Shown here in pieces: positions 38,281 through 47,258 of a stretch of DNA of 58,202 bases. Each line of letters begins with the position of its first letter. Within the stretch, counting starts at the first letter, position 1. This stretch comes from Methanobrevibacter cuticularis. Its GTDB lineage: Archaea > Methanobacteriota > Methanobacteria > Methanobacteriales > Methanobacteriaceae. The stretch spans positions 1 to 58,202 of the forward strand of contig NZ_LWMW01000117.1 in the NCBI RefSeq assembly GCF_001639285.1, in the 5' to 3' direction. The notes beneath the pieces are model-generated. The model ran no database searches, was not told the origin of the DNA, and was given only the letters and a program-made list of their open reading frames with translations. A program made the position numbers and the translations under genes.

Positions 38281-39642
38281 ATGAGTGCTTTTTATTGGTT
38301 GATTAGCCATGTAAGTAGGTTTTTTCAAAAATTATTTAGAAAATCACTTTTATTTACTATTATATTTGCAATTGCAGCATTTGTTGAAGAACAATGGGTA
38401 AATAGCTATTTTAAAAGTTTTTATCCTAGTTCAAACTTTTTAGGTGTTTTTAAAAGAAGTAATATCCTCACAAATCATATATTTAGTCCAGCTATTGTAA
38501 TAATCGTTTTTGCACTATTTTTAATGCTTTCGATTAATCCTATTTCAGTAAACTTGCAAATAAACTTAGCTATTGCATTTATTAGTTTCTTAATTGGATC
38601 TTTTATAATTTCTAGGTATTTTTTCAAAGAAAATCAAAATGTTATTTGTAATATCTCTAAAGATAAGGCGAGGAATTGTAATGAAAATGGTCAGAAACAA
38701 GAAAAATTTTCTTTTATTAAATTTAACAAAGATGATATTTATTCCATTGGATTCTGTTTAGTTTTAGTGGGAATAGCTTTCTTTTTTTTAAGTGTAGCTT
38801 CTGCAGGAGGAATACCTCTTTTAAAACCATCTCTTAGATATGCTTTAAAGCCAATATTTACAATGCCAGTTTTTTTAATGATTCCTGGAATAGGGCTCAT
38901 GTTTTCGGCATATCTGGATAAATTTAAAGGAGGAATAATAACTAAATCTCAAATCAGATTTAGATTTCTTATTTTAGCAGTAATCAGTAGCTCATTTCTA
39001 TTAGCGTTGGGATATAGAACTCCAATAATAGCTGTATTACTCATGACTATAATAATTGGCTATTATGGTAAAATTTTAGCTGTTTGGGAAGTAATCATTG
39101 GAGCATTAGCAGCAATATCTATTATAATTGGTATTGGTTACTTTAGATCACTGGAAGAATTCATGATAACAACCAATACTAGTCCATTGTACTCTCTTCA
39201 AAGTAGGGCTGACTTCACATTACATGTTTTAAATCTTTTAAGCTACATTTCAGGAGATTTTGGAATCACCCATGGATCAATAATACTTAGTTCGATACCA
39301 GGAAGTGAATTAGGTCCTAGAATGATGATTGGAACATTAATAGCTTGGAGGACAGAAGTAACTGTCACCCCTACTCTTATAGGGCCAATGCTTCTTGATT
39401 TTGGTCGTGTAGGATTAGTTATTGGTATGGGGATCCTAGGATTCATCTTAGGAATAGGATACAAGCTATTACAAAAAACCAAGGACTCATTTTACATAGT
39501 AATCTATGCAATTCTATTAACTTACACAATTCTAGGAGTAGAAACAGGAATATTGGATATTAATGTTATAATATACTTTGTATTAGGATTTTTACTATAC
39601 CTAGCTAATATTTTAAAAAATAGTAGATTTAATAATGAATAA
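38281..39642 (+). CDS. Oligosaccharide repeat unit polymerase-like membrane protein (Wzy family)
   Basis: A 453-aa polytopic protein with about 11-12 spans. It resembles archaeal oligosaccharide repeat unit polymerases. Typical are LVGIAFFFLSVASAGGIPLL near residue 160, LALGYRTPIIAVLLMTIIIGY near 240 with the conserved arginine, a large outer loop around SPLYSLQSRADFTLHVLN near 300, and PTLIGPMLLDFGRVGLVIGM near 362. Such enzymes polymerise lipid-linked glycan units outside the membrane. The product here, a capsule or wall glycan, is unknown. GTGAT before ATG 38281 serves as ribosome binding site. Confidence 0.7.
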   Translation: MSAFYWLISHVSRFFQKLFRKSLLFTIIFAIAAFVEEQWVNSYFKSFYPSSNFLGVFKRSNILTNHIFSPAIVIIVFALFLMLSINPISVNLQINLAIAFISFLIGSFIISRYFFKENQNVICNISKDKARNCNENGQKQEKFSFIKFNKDDIYSIGFCLVLVGIAFFFLSVASAGGIPLLKPSLRYALKPIFTMPVFLMIPGIGLMFSAYLDKFKGGIITKSQIRFRFLILAVISSSFLLALGYRTPIIAVLLMTIIIGYYGKILAVWEVIIGALAAISIIIGIGYFRSLEEFMITTNTSPLYSLQSRADFTLHVLNLLSYISGDFGITHGSIILSSIPGSELGPRMMIGTLIAWRTEVTVTPTLIGPMLLDFGRVGLVIGMGILGFILGIGYKLLQKTKDSFYIVIYAILLTYTILGVETGILDINVIIYFVLGFLLYLANILKNSRFNNE

Positions 39643-39799
39643 TATTAATCTTAAAATTAATGAGAAATACTATTATAGTTAATGAGAACAAAATATAGAA
39701 TTATCAAAACTTACTTAATATAAAATTAATACCCTGTAATCAGTAGAAATTCATTTTTAATTAATAAAAAACACATTCTTGGATTTAAAGGTTGATATT

Positions 39800-40273
39800 A
39801 TGTCTAAAATTAAAGTTTATTGTAAAAATAAAAAGATCATGAGAGTTTTTCTTCAAAATGAAAATAGTGATTTAACTAATGAAGAAATAAAAAAAGAAGG
39901 ATTAACTAAATGTGATGATATGGCAATACTATTGGAGGGATATCTAGAAGGAAAAAATATTGATCTTTCTCAGTATATTGATTTAAATAGCTTAAACATC
40001 ACAGACTTTGAAAAAAAAGTTTACCTTGAAACTATAAATATTCCAAAAGGACAAGTTAGAACCTACAAGGAAATTGGAGATTCTATTGGTACTAAAGGAT
40101 ACAGGGCCGTTGGAAATGCATTGAATAAAAATCCAATAGCTATTGTTGTTCCATGTCATAGAGTTGTAGGATCAAACATGAAACTAACAGGTTTTAGAGG
40201 CGGTTTGGATATGAAAAAAAGTATGTTGGAAAAGGAAGGAATAAAGATTAAGAATGATAAACTTATAAAATGA
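39800..40273 (+). CDS. ogt: Methylated-DNA-protein-cysteine methyltransferase
   Basis: Suicide repair protein that takes methyl groups from O6-methylguanine. The active cysteine is in IAIVVPCHRVVGSNMKLTGF near residue 118. TINIPKGQVRTYKEIGDSIG near 78 and YRAVGNALNKNP near 100 form the DNA-binding helix-turn-helix and arginine finger. The length of about 157 aa fits the archaeal form with a small N-terminal domain. ATG at 39800 was preferred because AAAGGTTGAT lies directly upstream; a TTG at 39779 has no such site. Confidence 0.92.
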   Translation: MSKIKVYCKNKKIMRVFLQNENSDLTNEEIKKEGLTKCDDMAILLEGYLEGKNIDLSQYIDLNSLNITDFEKKVYLETINIPKGQVRTYKEIGDSIGTKGYRAVGNALNKNPIAIVVPCHRVVGSNMKLTGFRGGLDMKKSMLEKEGIKIKNDKLIK

Positions 40274-40286
40274 ATGATCATATAAA

Positions 40287-40382
40287 AATAAGATAAAAAA
40301 TCAATAAATAAATAAGATAAAAAATCAATAAATAAATAAGATAAAAAATCAATAAATAAATAAGATAAAAAATCAATATAAA
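40287..40382. repeat. Tandem array, 24-bp unit x 4
   Basis: Units start at 40287, 40311, 40335 and 40359 (core AATAAGATAAAAAATCAAT), the last slightly changed. The array begins 13 bases after the ogt stop. A 24-base period keeps any reading frame, but the frames contain stops or only low-complexity peptides. Confidence 0.9.
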
Positions 40383-40450
40383 TAATATAAAAAATCAAAT
40401 TAATATAACACCTTTAAGAAGATTCAGTATTGTTTACTTAGAATAATAAT

Positions 40451-40474
40451 ATAGAATTTTTAAGAAAATTCTAT
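40451..40474. terminator. AT-only hairpin between convergent ogt and cdh genes
   Basis: ATAGAATTTT at 40451-40460 pairs perfectly with AAAATTCTAT at 40465-40474 around TAAG. It lies 45 bases past the last cdh-operon gene on the minus strand. It has no clear T tract in that direction, so the terminator role is tentative. Confidence 0.35.
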
Positions 40475-40519
40475 ATATAATGATTAATTTAATCTTTAAG
40501 AAGATTCCATATATAATAA

Positions 40520-40987
40520 TTAACTTAATTTTTTAAATGTCTTGATAGCTTCTTCTAAATCTTTAACAATTTCATCATCATCTTTTAGATCTTGAAGGTC
40601 TTCGATTGAAAAGACATTTAAAACGTTATCCTTACATGCTTCTACACATGCAGGAATTATATTATCTGATTCTAAACATAATGTGCATTTTTCAGCTGAC
40701 TTTTTCTCGTTGTTAATAGCTATTATTCCAATAGGACAAGCTATTAAACAAAGTTTACATAATATACAATTATCTTCATTAACTTTTAATGTGCCATCAA
40801 TATCTTCTATAGCTCCAGTAGGACAGATTCTCGCACATGGAGCTTTGTCTGGATGACAGTGCATGCAAAAAATAGGAATTGTTCCTGTTTTTCGGGCTCT
40901 AGATGTTCCGTACTGTTTTTTACATGCATTGATGCATGCTTCGCATTCAGTGCACATTTGTGGGTCTGTGACCATCAATGTTTTCAT
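40520..40987 (-). CDS. Polyferredoxin at the end of the CODH/ACS operon
   Basis: A 155-aa iron-sulfur protein with CTECEACINACK, CMHCHPDKAPCARICP, CILCKLCLIACP and CTLCLESDNIIPACVEAC, enough for four 4Fe-4S clusters. The layout equals that of PorE and PorF and of CooF-type proteins. As the last gene after cdhE it is probably the electron donor or acceptor of the CO dehydrogenase component. I chose ATG at 40987, which has GGTG upstream; ATG at 40999 would put that site inside the gene. Confidence 0.85.
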   Translation of the reverse strand: MKTLMVTDPQMCTECEACINACKKQYGTSRARKTGTIPIFCMHCHPDKAPCARICPTGAIEDIDGTLKVNEDNCILCKLCLIACPIGIIAINNEKKSAEKCTLCLESDNIIPACVEACKDNVLNVFSIEDLQDLKDDDEIVKDLEEAIKTFKKLS

Positions 40988-41183
40988 TATAAACACCATT
41001 TTTTAGATAAATAATTTTATTAAATAATTTTTTAGATAATTATTTTTAATAATATTTTTTGATAAAATTTATTAATGATAATTATAAACACCATTTTTTA
41101 GATAAATAATTTTATTAAATGATTTTTTTAGATAACTAATATCTAGATAATTTTTATATAAATTATATAAATAGATGAAATTA

Positions 41184-42557
41184 CTAGAATTTTTCATCTA
41201 TAAAATCAGGAGCTGCGGATGAATCTCTTGGACCAACCATTACTTCCCATCCAGTTTCATCTTCAATTTCACCACTTAATGGTGCAGCTAAACCAGGGAT
41301 TACCATTTTTCTTGTTTTTATCTTATCTTCAATTCCGGAATCTTTGATTAAATCAGCAACTGCTTTTCCATGGAACTGGCCTCCGGCAATAGCTACATCC
41401 ACTGCTTTTCCAACTGTATCAAGAACTAACAGATAGCAGGTTGTATCACCAGACTTAAGGTCTCCTTCAACAGTATAATAAGTCAGTGCAAAATTTGTAG
41501 TAAGCATTACAGGTGATTCCTCTGTAAGTTCTCCAAATTCGTAAATTCCAGGATCAACAGATTGTGGCTTTCTAGGATCTGTGTATACACTTTGTCTAAG
41601 GGTTAAAATAGGAATTAATTCCCAAATATCAGTACCTTTAAATATTAATGCATCTGCGTATTTGTTTAATAATACTGAACCAATTGTTGCCTCATCAATA
41701 TTTTGACTAATTTCATCATCATTATTTTTTAATTTGCTCAAAGCAGGTATTCCTAAAATCGGGAATCTGAAATCTTCATCTTTTTCTTCAACAGCCAATC
41801 TTCTAACCATAACAAAATTATCAATCGTATCTCCAATCCCATCACCTGTAAATGTACCTGGATCCAGTACAATATCTTTGATTTCTTTGGATCTTAAATT
41901 GAATACGAGATTTTTCATTTTTTCTAAATCTCCTGGAGCAAAAACGGCTATTGGACAATGATATTCAATAGCTAACTCTGCCATTTCATCTATATTAGAT
42001 TCAGTAGCTGCATAAATTAAAGGATTTTCATCGCCGATTTCATTTAAAGCAGCTTTCATAGCTATTGGATCAAGTGAACATAAAAACACTGGATATGAAG
42101 CTTTTTTAAGTTTTTTAGCTGCTTCTGCAAATTTACTTGCATCACCTGATTTATTTCTTAAAGCTATTGCATCTAACTTCAATAATTCTCCAGTTCTTTC
42201 AAATTCTGTGTTTTCAATCGTATTAACTTTTTCTTCAAATTCTGCATCTGTTAAATCGTCAGTTAAATCAATAGCAAGTAATGTTTGGTTATAATATGAC
42301 TCTTCATATCTATAAAGTACTTCATCTCCACCCATAACCTTTGTCTTATCTCCAGTACCTATTATTATTTCTCTAACTGCAGGAGCAAGTAATTTCTCAA
42401 GCTTATCAAATTGTTCTTCAGTTAATTCTGTGCATACTTCTAAAGATGCTTCTTTATCAGATAATTTTGTTGCAAAAGCCATACATGAAGCTTCTCCACA
42501 ATCTCCACAATTTGTTTGCGGTAACAATTTATAAACATCCATTGCTGTAACTTTCAT
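41184..42557 (-). CDS. cdhE: Acetyl-CoA decarbonylase/synthase gamma subunit (corrinoid protein large subunit)
   Basis: A 457-aa protein that with CdhD forms the corrinoid iron-sulfur protein carrying the methyl group to the A-cluster. The N-terminal cluster site is LLPQTNCGDCGEASCMAFA near residue 12, with a further cysteine at about 37 (LEVCTELTEEQF). The central part is a TIM barrel (PIAMKAALNEIGDENPLIYA), and the C-terminal domain (VMLTTNFALTYYTVEGDLKS) is the B12-binding part of the family. GGGAGGTTGA precedes ATG 42557. cdhD ends 29 bases upstream. Confidence 0.95.
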   Translation of the reverse strand: MKVTAMDVYKLLPQTNCGDCGEASCMAFATKLSDKEASLEVCTELTEEQFDKLEKLLAPAVREIIIGTGDKTKVMGGDEVLYRYEESYYNQTLLAIDLTDDLTDAEFEEKVNTIENTEFERTGELLKLDAIALRNKSGDASKFAEAAKKLKKASYPVFLCSLDPIAMKAALNEIGDENPLIYAATESNIDEMAELAIEYHCPIAVFAPGDLEKMKNLVFNLRSKEIKDIVLDPGTFTGDGIGDTIDNFVMVRRLAVEEKDEDFRFPILGIPALSKLKNNDDEISQNIDEATIGSVLLNKYADALIFKGTDIWELIPILTLRQSVYTDPRKPQSVDPGIYEFGELTEESPVMLTTNFALTYYTVEGDLKSGDTTCYLLVLDTVGKAVDVAIAGGQFHGKAVADLIKDSGIEDKIKTRKMVIPGLAAPLSGEIEDETGWEVMVGPRDSSAAPDFIDEKF

Positions 42558-42586
42558 ACTTCAACCTCCCATATTTTATCATAGTA

Positions 42587-43741
42587 TTATAGTTCTGTAA
42601 TCCAATTATCAATTTCATTAATGTCTGCACTTAGATACTCTTTTGTAAATGTTTGCCCTATTTCTCTTAATATCTTCACTGAAGTTGGATGAAGCATCAT
42701 GAATATATCTACACCATTTAACATTAGAGTGAGTCCAGTCATAATTTCCCAAAGAGGTCCTCTGTAATCAGTTGGTCCCCATGCATCATTTTTCATCCAT
42801 GCTTCTCTTGAACCCCATGCATTAGTAGTACCAGATGACATTGGCATCTGTAAATCAGGATCTCCTTTGAGACCTCCTAATCTTGTTCTTGTGATGACAT
42901 CAATTGAAAATTCAATACCATAACCAAGAGCACAGGTAGTTGGATCCATAACAATATCTTCTTGCTTTAAACCATCCTTCATAAGGTACTTGTTAAGAGA
43001 TTTTTGCATATTAACATCTGTAATTGCCCATGATAAAACTGCATGCCCATAATCTACAGCAGCTTTAGCTACCTTATGATAATCTAAATCCATATTAGCA
43101 GAAGCAAGTAAACATCTTTCTCCTTCAGCAACTTCAGCAGCTTTTTCAAGTACTATTGGATCTTTTATGGGATCTCCAGAAGCTCCAATTACAAGAGGTA
43201 CTTTAACTGCCTGTAAAACTTCTTCAAGATCATTAGCTGCTTCTCTTGGGGATTTATCCATAACTTTAGGACCAGTACCAATTAAATGCATGGTTACCAT
43301 ATTTGCCCCATAGTCTTTAACAGCTTTTTTGGCCCATTCTCCTGGGGATTCCATAACATCTTCAAAGTGTTCTCTAATAGGTCTAGGAAGGCCAGGCATA
43401 GGAATATCAAAAACATCAAAAGTTACTACGGGAGGATTAGGTTGTGGTTCTTCAAATCTATAAAGAGCAGTTTGACCTCCTAAGAAAACAGGTTCTCTAG
43501 AACCTGCACCAAGTTGAACCTGGGCGATTTGACCAGGATATTCTTTAATTGGCGGTTTAAATTCATCTGCTTTTAATAAAGCTTTTTCAATAGTTTTTTG
43601 CCTAGCTACAGTTTGCTGAACTGTTTGCTGAATAGCTGGAGCTAACTGTATTTCTAATTCATCAAAATCCATTCTAAATTCATTAATTTCTACAGATTCT
43701 GCATTTTCCAATAGCTTTAAAAGCTGATTGATTTGATCCAT
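42587..43741 (-). CDS. cdhD: Acetyl-CoA decarbonylase/synthase delta subunit (corrinoid protein small subunit)
   Basis: A 384-aa TIM-barrel protein, partner of CdhE. PQPNPPVVTFDVFDIPMPGL near residue 96, YGANMVTMHLIGTGPKVMD near 145, VPLVIGASGDPIKDPIVLEK near 180 and MDPTTCALGYGIEFSIDVI near 265 match the delta family. A charged N-terminal extension (MDQINQLLKLLENAESVEIN) is typical. GGATGTGG precedes ATG 43741. A 313-base AT-rich gap separates it from cooC upstream. Confidence 0.95.
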   Translation of the reverse strand: MDQINQLLKLLENAESVEINEFRMDFDELEIQLAPAIQQTVQQTVARQKTIEKALLKADEFKPPIKEYPGQIAQVQLGAGSREPVFLGGQTALYRFEEPQPNPPVVTFDVFDIPMPGLPRPIREHFEDVMESPGEWAKKAVKDYGANMVTMHLIGTGPKVMDKSPREAANDLEEVLQAVKVPLVIGASGDPIKDPIVLEKAAEVAEGERCLLASANMDLDYHKVAKAAVDYGHAVLSWAITDVNMQKSLNKYLMKDGLKQEDIVMDPTTCALGYGIEFSIDVITRTRLGGLKGDPDLQMPMSSGTTNAWGSREAWMKNDAWGPTDYRGPLWEIMTGLTLMLNGVDIFMMLHPTSVKILREIGQTFTKEYLSADINEIDNWITEL

Positions 43742-44054
43742 AAATCCACATCCTATTTATTTTTATCACAAATTTAATTATAAGTTCATTAATTGATTTT
43801 ATAAGATTATTATTATATTAAAGTTCTTTATATTGAGTTATTCTTATATTGAAGTTATTAAAAATTCTAATTTATTATCATAATAATCAATAATAATTAA
43901 TAAGAATAATTAATCTAACAATAATTAACTTAATAATGGTAATATAATAAGAGTAATATCAATATTAATAATAGTAATAATACAATACTAATTATTATTA
44001 ATATTATGAATAATAATAATATTAATAATAATAATTTAATTGGTTGTCTAATTA
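43742..44054. other. cooC-cdhD spacer, low-complexity AT DNA
   Basis: The gap is dominated by AATAATAATATTAAT-type microsatellite sequence between about 43870 and 44040. No gene seen. Long gaps like this inside the cdh operon may hold internal promoters. Confidence 0.5.
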
Positions 44055-44804
44055 TTATAGTAATTTGTCAACTATTTTTTTAATAACCATGACAGGTTCA
44101 CTATCATCAGGGAGGTCAATTAAAGGTTTTCCTTCTAAATCATAATTTACTACATCTTTGTCATCATGAATTAAACCGATAATTTCTAAACCTGTTTCTT
44201 GGGCTTTTTTAGATAATTCTGCTTCATTACCCATTTTAACTCTATTTAATATTAAATACATATTTTTGAAAGATAAATCTAATTCTTCAGTTAATTTTCC
44301 AACTCTAGAAGCAGTGTGCAAACCTCTTCTTGAAGAATCAGAAACAATTAACATTGTATCTACACTTTGAGTTGTTCTACGACTTAAATGTTCTAATCCT
44401 GCTTCAGTGTCTATTATTATGTAATCATAGTTGGAAGAAATGGTTTCTATGATTTTTCTAAGCATATTATTGACTGCACAGTAACATCCACTTCCTTCAG
44501 GTCTTCCCATCATAAGTAAGTCAAAATCTTGAGTTTCAACAATGGATTCCATGATTTTATAATCTAAAATGTCCCATTTATTGGTTCCAGGAGGAATATT
44601 TCCATTATTTATATCTTTTTTAAGTTCCTCTCTCACGTCTCCAACAGTTTTTTCAACATCTATTCCTAAAACTTCTGGAATATTTGAATCAGGATCTGCA
44701 TCAATTATGAGAATATTTTTATCTTTTTTAGATAATAATTTAACTAAAATAGATGATACCAGAGTTTTTCCAGTTCCACCTTTTCCACTAACTGCAATTA
44801 TCAA
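44055..44804 (-). CDS. cooC: CODH nickel-insertion accessory ATPase CooC
   Basis: A 249-aa MinD-like ATPase that inserts nickel into the CODH C-cluster. The deviant Walker A is SGKGGTGKTLVSSIL near residue 6, followed by ILIIDADPDSNIPEVLG near 34. The metal-binding GCYCAVNNMLR (C-x-C) is near 108 and DYIIIDTEAGLEHLSRR near 126. It is encoded within the cdh operon between cdhC and cdhD. The start is TTG 44804, preceded in the transcript by GTGAT. Confidence 0.92.
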   Translation of the reverse strand: MIIAVSGKGGTGKTLVSSILVKLLSKKDKNILIIDADPDSNIPEVLGIDVEKTVGDVREELKKDINNGNIPPGTNKWDILDYKIMESIVETQDFDLLMMGRPEGSGCYCAVNNMLRKIIETISSNYDYIIIDTEAGLEHLSRRTTQSVDTMLIVSDSSRRGLHTASRVGKLTEELDLSFKNMYLILNRVKMGNEAELSKKAQETGLEIIGLIHDDKDVVNYDLEGKPLIDLPDDSEPVMVIKKIVDKLL

Positions 44805-44963
44805 TTTATCACATTTAAATATAAATTAAGTCTTTTTAAACCAAGTTCTAATATTATACTGAAGATTATTATAAAATAGCTATTAAAAGTATTATCACTA
44901 AGGATTATTATTATGAGAGTAGTCAATAGCTACATTCTAACATTATATTTATAATCCATGAGA

Positions 44964-46352
44964 TTATTTCTTTTTGATTATAACTTTCTCAGCATATATT
45001 TTCGCATTTTTAAAGATTATTTTAACTCCACCAGAAGTTGGAACAGACATCTCTGAAGCACTAGCTACAGGAACAAATTCTTGATTTGTAGGTTCAGCTT
45101 CCATAGCTATTTCACCAGTGGCTTCAATTCCTTCTTCTCCATCATTTGTATTTTCAATCCTTTCAAGAACTGGATGGTTCTTTTCTTTTAGGAATGTTTT
45201 AATATCACTGATTGTTGTTGCCTCTTCATTTGTAGGTATCTTATCAAATATTTCTTTTGGAATAAATTCTTTAAGAGATTCTTTAATTTCACTAGGTAGC
45301 CATACAATTCGTTCATATGCTCCATCAGCTTGTAAGAATTTTGGTGATCTCATGTATTCTAAACTTAATCCTGTGAACCCTTCTACTTGTTTTCCACCAG
45401 AGCATTGTCCTGCCATAGATGAGAAAGGAATACCTAATGGTGTTTCACCACTAAAATCTCTGTCAACTATTCCAATTCCATCAAGTTCAGGAATATAAAA
45501 AGCTACAGCTTCAAAACAACCACAAGAAGTATGAGGATATTCGAAAACACTGTGTAAAAATACTCGGTCTGTTTCACCTTGGGTCTTTTGAGCTATTATT
45601 TCATTAACATTTTTATATTCTCCTTTCACATCATCTAAAACTTCACCTTTTTCAATTTCAAAAATTGATCCATCTGGATCCATTTTAGCTGAGGCTCTGC
45701 AATCAAACCAATTAATAGCCCCACAAAGTGCAGTTCTATCAGGAGTTACAACACACATATGTGTTGGTGCAAATGATTGACACATCAAACAACCATAAAA
45801 TACATCCACATCCTCATCAGAAAGTTCTCTTGCTCTTTCATCTCTTGCAGAGTAAATTTCTCGAGCTTTATTCACAAATTCTTCAACATCTTCTTTTTTG
45901 GTTAGTATTGTAACAGATATACTTTCGATGATAGGAAATTCTTCTTTAAATAAAATCCCCAATGCTTTAGCTAAATCAACTAATTTAAAACCAGAATCAA
46001 TAGCTTCAGTACTAACACGACACCAAATTTGATCTCTTTGATTTAAATGCATGAATCCTTGAACATAATTACATAAATCATGTGTTCTTCTTTCAATAAC
46101 TCCTTCAAGCTCTTTTTCTAATTTTTCTCCTTTAATATCAATTTTTATACAAAATGGATATATCTCACCTTTAGTCATATCAGATAACTCAGGACCGATT
46201 ACTTTATATTCTCCATCTTTAACAGATTCATCTACTTGAACAAGTTCTGCACCAATGGATTTTGGACCTGCTAACTCTACAAACATATTAGCGGCACGTA
46301 TCCTTTCACCTTCATGCATTGGACTTACATCAACAGGGATATCACTAAACAT
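44964..46352 (-). CDS. cdhC: Acetyl-CoA decarbonylase/synthase beta subunit
   Basis: The acetyl-CoA synthase subunit, 462 aa, carrying the nickel A-cluster. FYGCLMCQSFAPTHMCVVTP near residue 190 gives Cys-x2-Cys-x8-Cys, followed nine residues later by another Cys (TALCGAI). HTSCGCFEAVAFYIPELDGI near 277 supplies the Cys-Gly-Cys of the distal nickel. PLGIPFSSMAGQCSGGKQVE near 312 is also conserved. The archaeal form lacks the large N-terminal domain of bacterial ACS, as here. GAGGAGGAATT is a strong site before ATG 46352. The C-terminal 50 residues are a flexible tail. Confidence 0.96.
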   Translation of the reverse strand: MFSDIPVDVSPMHEGERIRAANMFVELAGPKSIGAELVQVDESVKDGEYKVIGPELSDMTKGEIYPFCIKIDIKGEKLEKELEGVIERRTHDLCNYVQGFMHLNQRDQIWCRVSTEAIDSGFKLVDLAKALGILFKEEFPIIESISVTILTKKEDVEEFVNKAREIYSARDERARELSDEDVDVFYGCLMCQSFAPTHMCVVTPDRTALCGAINWFDCRASAKMDPDGSIFEIEKGEVLDDVKGEYKNVNEIIAQKTQGETDRVFLHSVFEYPHTSCGCFEAVAFYIPELDGIGIVDRDFSGETPLGIPFSSMAGQCSGGKQVEGFTGLSLEYMRSPKFLQADGAYERIVWLPSEIKESLKEFIPKEIFDKIPTNEEATTISDIKTFLKEKNHPVLERIENTNDGEEGIEATGEIAMEAEPTNQEFVPVASASEMSVPTSGGVKIIFKNAKIYAEKVIIKKK

Positions 46353-46429
46353 TCAATTCCTCCTCTATCAATTAACCATTAATCTATAATTTAGTTCATT
46401 TATTTTAGTATAACTTTATCATATGGATT

Positions 46430-46553
46430 ATTACAGCATTATTAAATTAATAAATTCAATATTACAGCATTATTAAATTAATAAATTCAATATTACAGCA
46501 TTATTAAATTAATAAATTCAATATTACAGCATTATTAAATTAATAAATTCAAT
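46430..46553. repeat. Tandem array, 31-bp unit x 4, inside the cdhB-cdhC spacer
   Basis: Four essentially identical units start at 46430, 46461, 46492 and 46523 (core ATTACAGCATTATTAAATT). They sit in the 341-base gap between two subunit genes of one enzyme complex. The remainder of the gap is ATTATATT-rich. Confidence 0.93.
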
Positions 46554-46693
46554 ATTTTTTATTAATATATTATATTATATATTATATTCATATATTTTAC
46601 CTATTATATCCAAATAATTATATCCAAATATTTAAGATAGTTTATTCTTAATTTTAGTTTTTAAATTAAGGTATTTGACCTATTTATTTTCAA

Positions 46694-47206
46694 TTATTTA
46701 GTTTTTAGTTTTTCTAAATAAGCATACCATTCCTTATCCTTCATGTTTGGGAAAGATGCATCTGCGTTGGAATGGAAATATTTACATATTGTTAAAGTTT
46801 TAAGATGAGGTGCAAAATGTTTTAAGGTAGAAAGCCCTTGAGAAGCTATGTAATAAATACACCCTACAAATATTGCCAAATCATGTTGTCCTTCACCTTT
46901 CACTCCTTTCCATTCTGGATCTTTAAGTAAATTAGTTATTTCCACAATTCCATAAGAATCAGTTTCGATTTCATTGTCATTAAACTTTTTATAAGTATCT
47001 GCTGTAGTAACAATTGGAAGATTCCACTCTTTAGAAATGTCTACAACATGGCTCATAAGTGGTTCATCTTTTGCATATGGTCCAACAACGAACAGTGGCC
47101 TTTTAGCTTTTTGAAGCATTAATTTTGCAGTTTCAGGAGTCACAAGCAATGCTTGTTTTGGTCCAGCGATAACTGTTGGTTGCCATGGAATCACTCTTTC
47201 ATTCAT
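46694..47206 (-). CDS. cdhB: Acetyl-CoA decarbonylase/synthase epsilon subunit
   Basis: A 170-aa Rossmann-like protein of the DHS/FAD-binding fold that binds tightly to CdhA in the CO dehydrogenase component. [20 protein letters not shown] near residue 22 and [20 protein letters not shown] near 132 are typical. Its role is structural or in electron transfer; it has no metal site. GGTGATTAA precedes ATG 47206. It starts 52 bases after the cdhA stop. Confidence 0.93.
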   Translation of the reverse strand: MNERVIPWQPTVIAGPKQALLVTPETAKLMLQKAKRPLFVVGPYAKDEPLMSHVVDISKEWNLPIVTTADTYKKFNDNEIETDSYGIVEITNLLKDPEWKGVKGEGQHDLAIFVGCIYYIASQGLSTLKHFAPHLKTLTICKYFHSNADASFPNMKDKEWYAYLEKLKTK

Positions 47207-47258
47207 TTAATCACCAAACTTTTTTTATAAAATCAGACCTATTTATTCTACCCTATGG

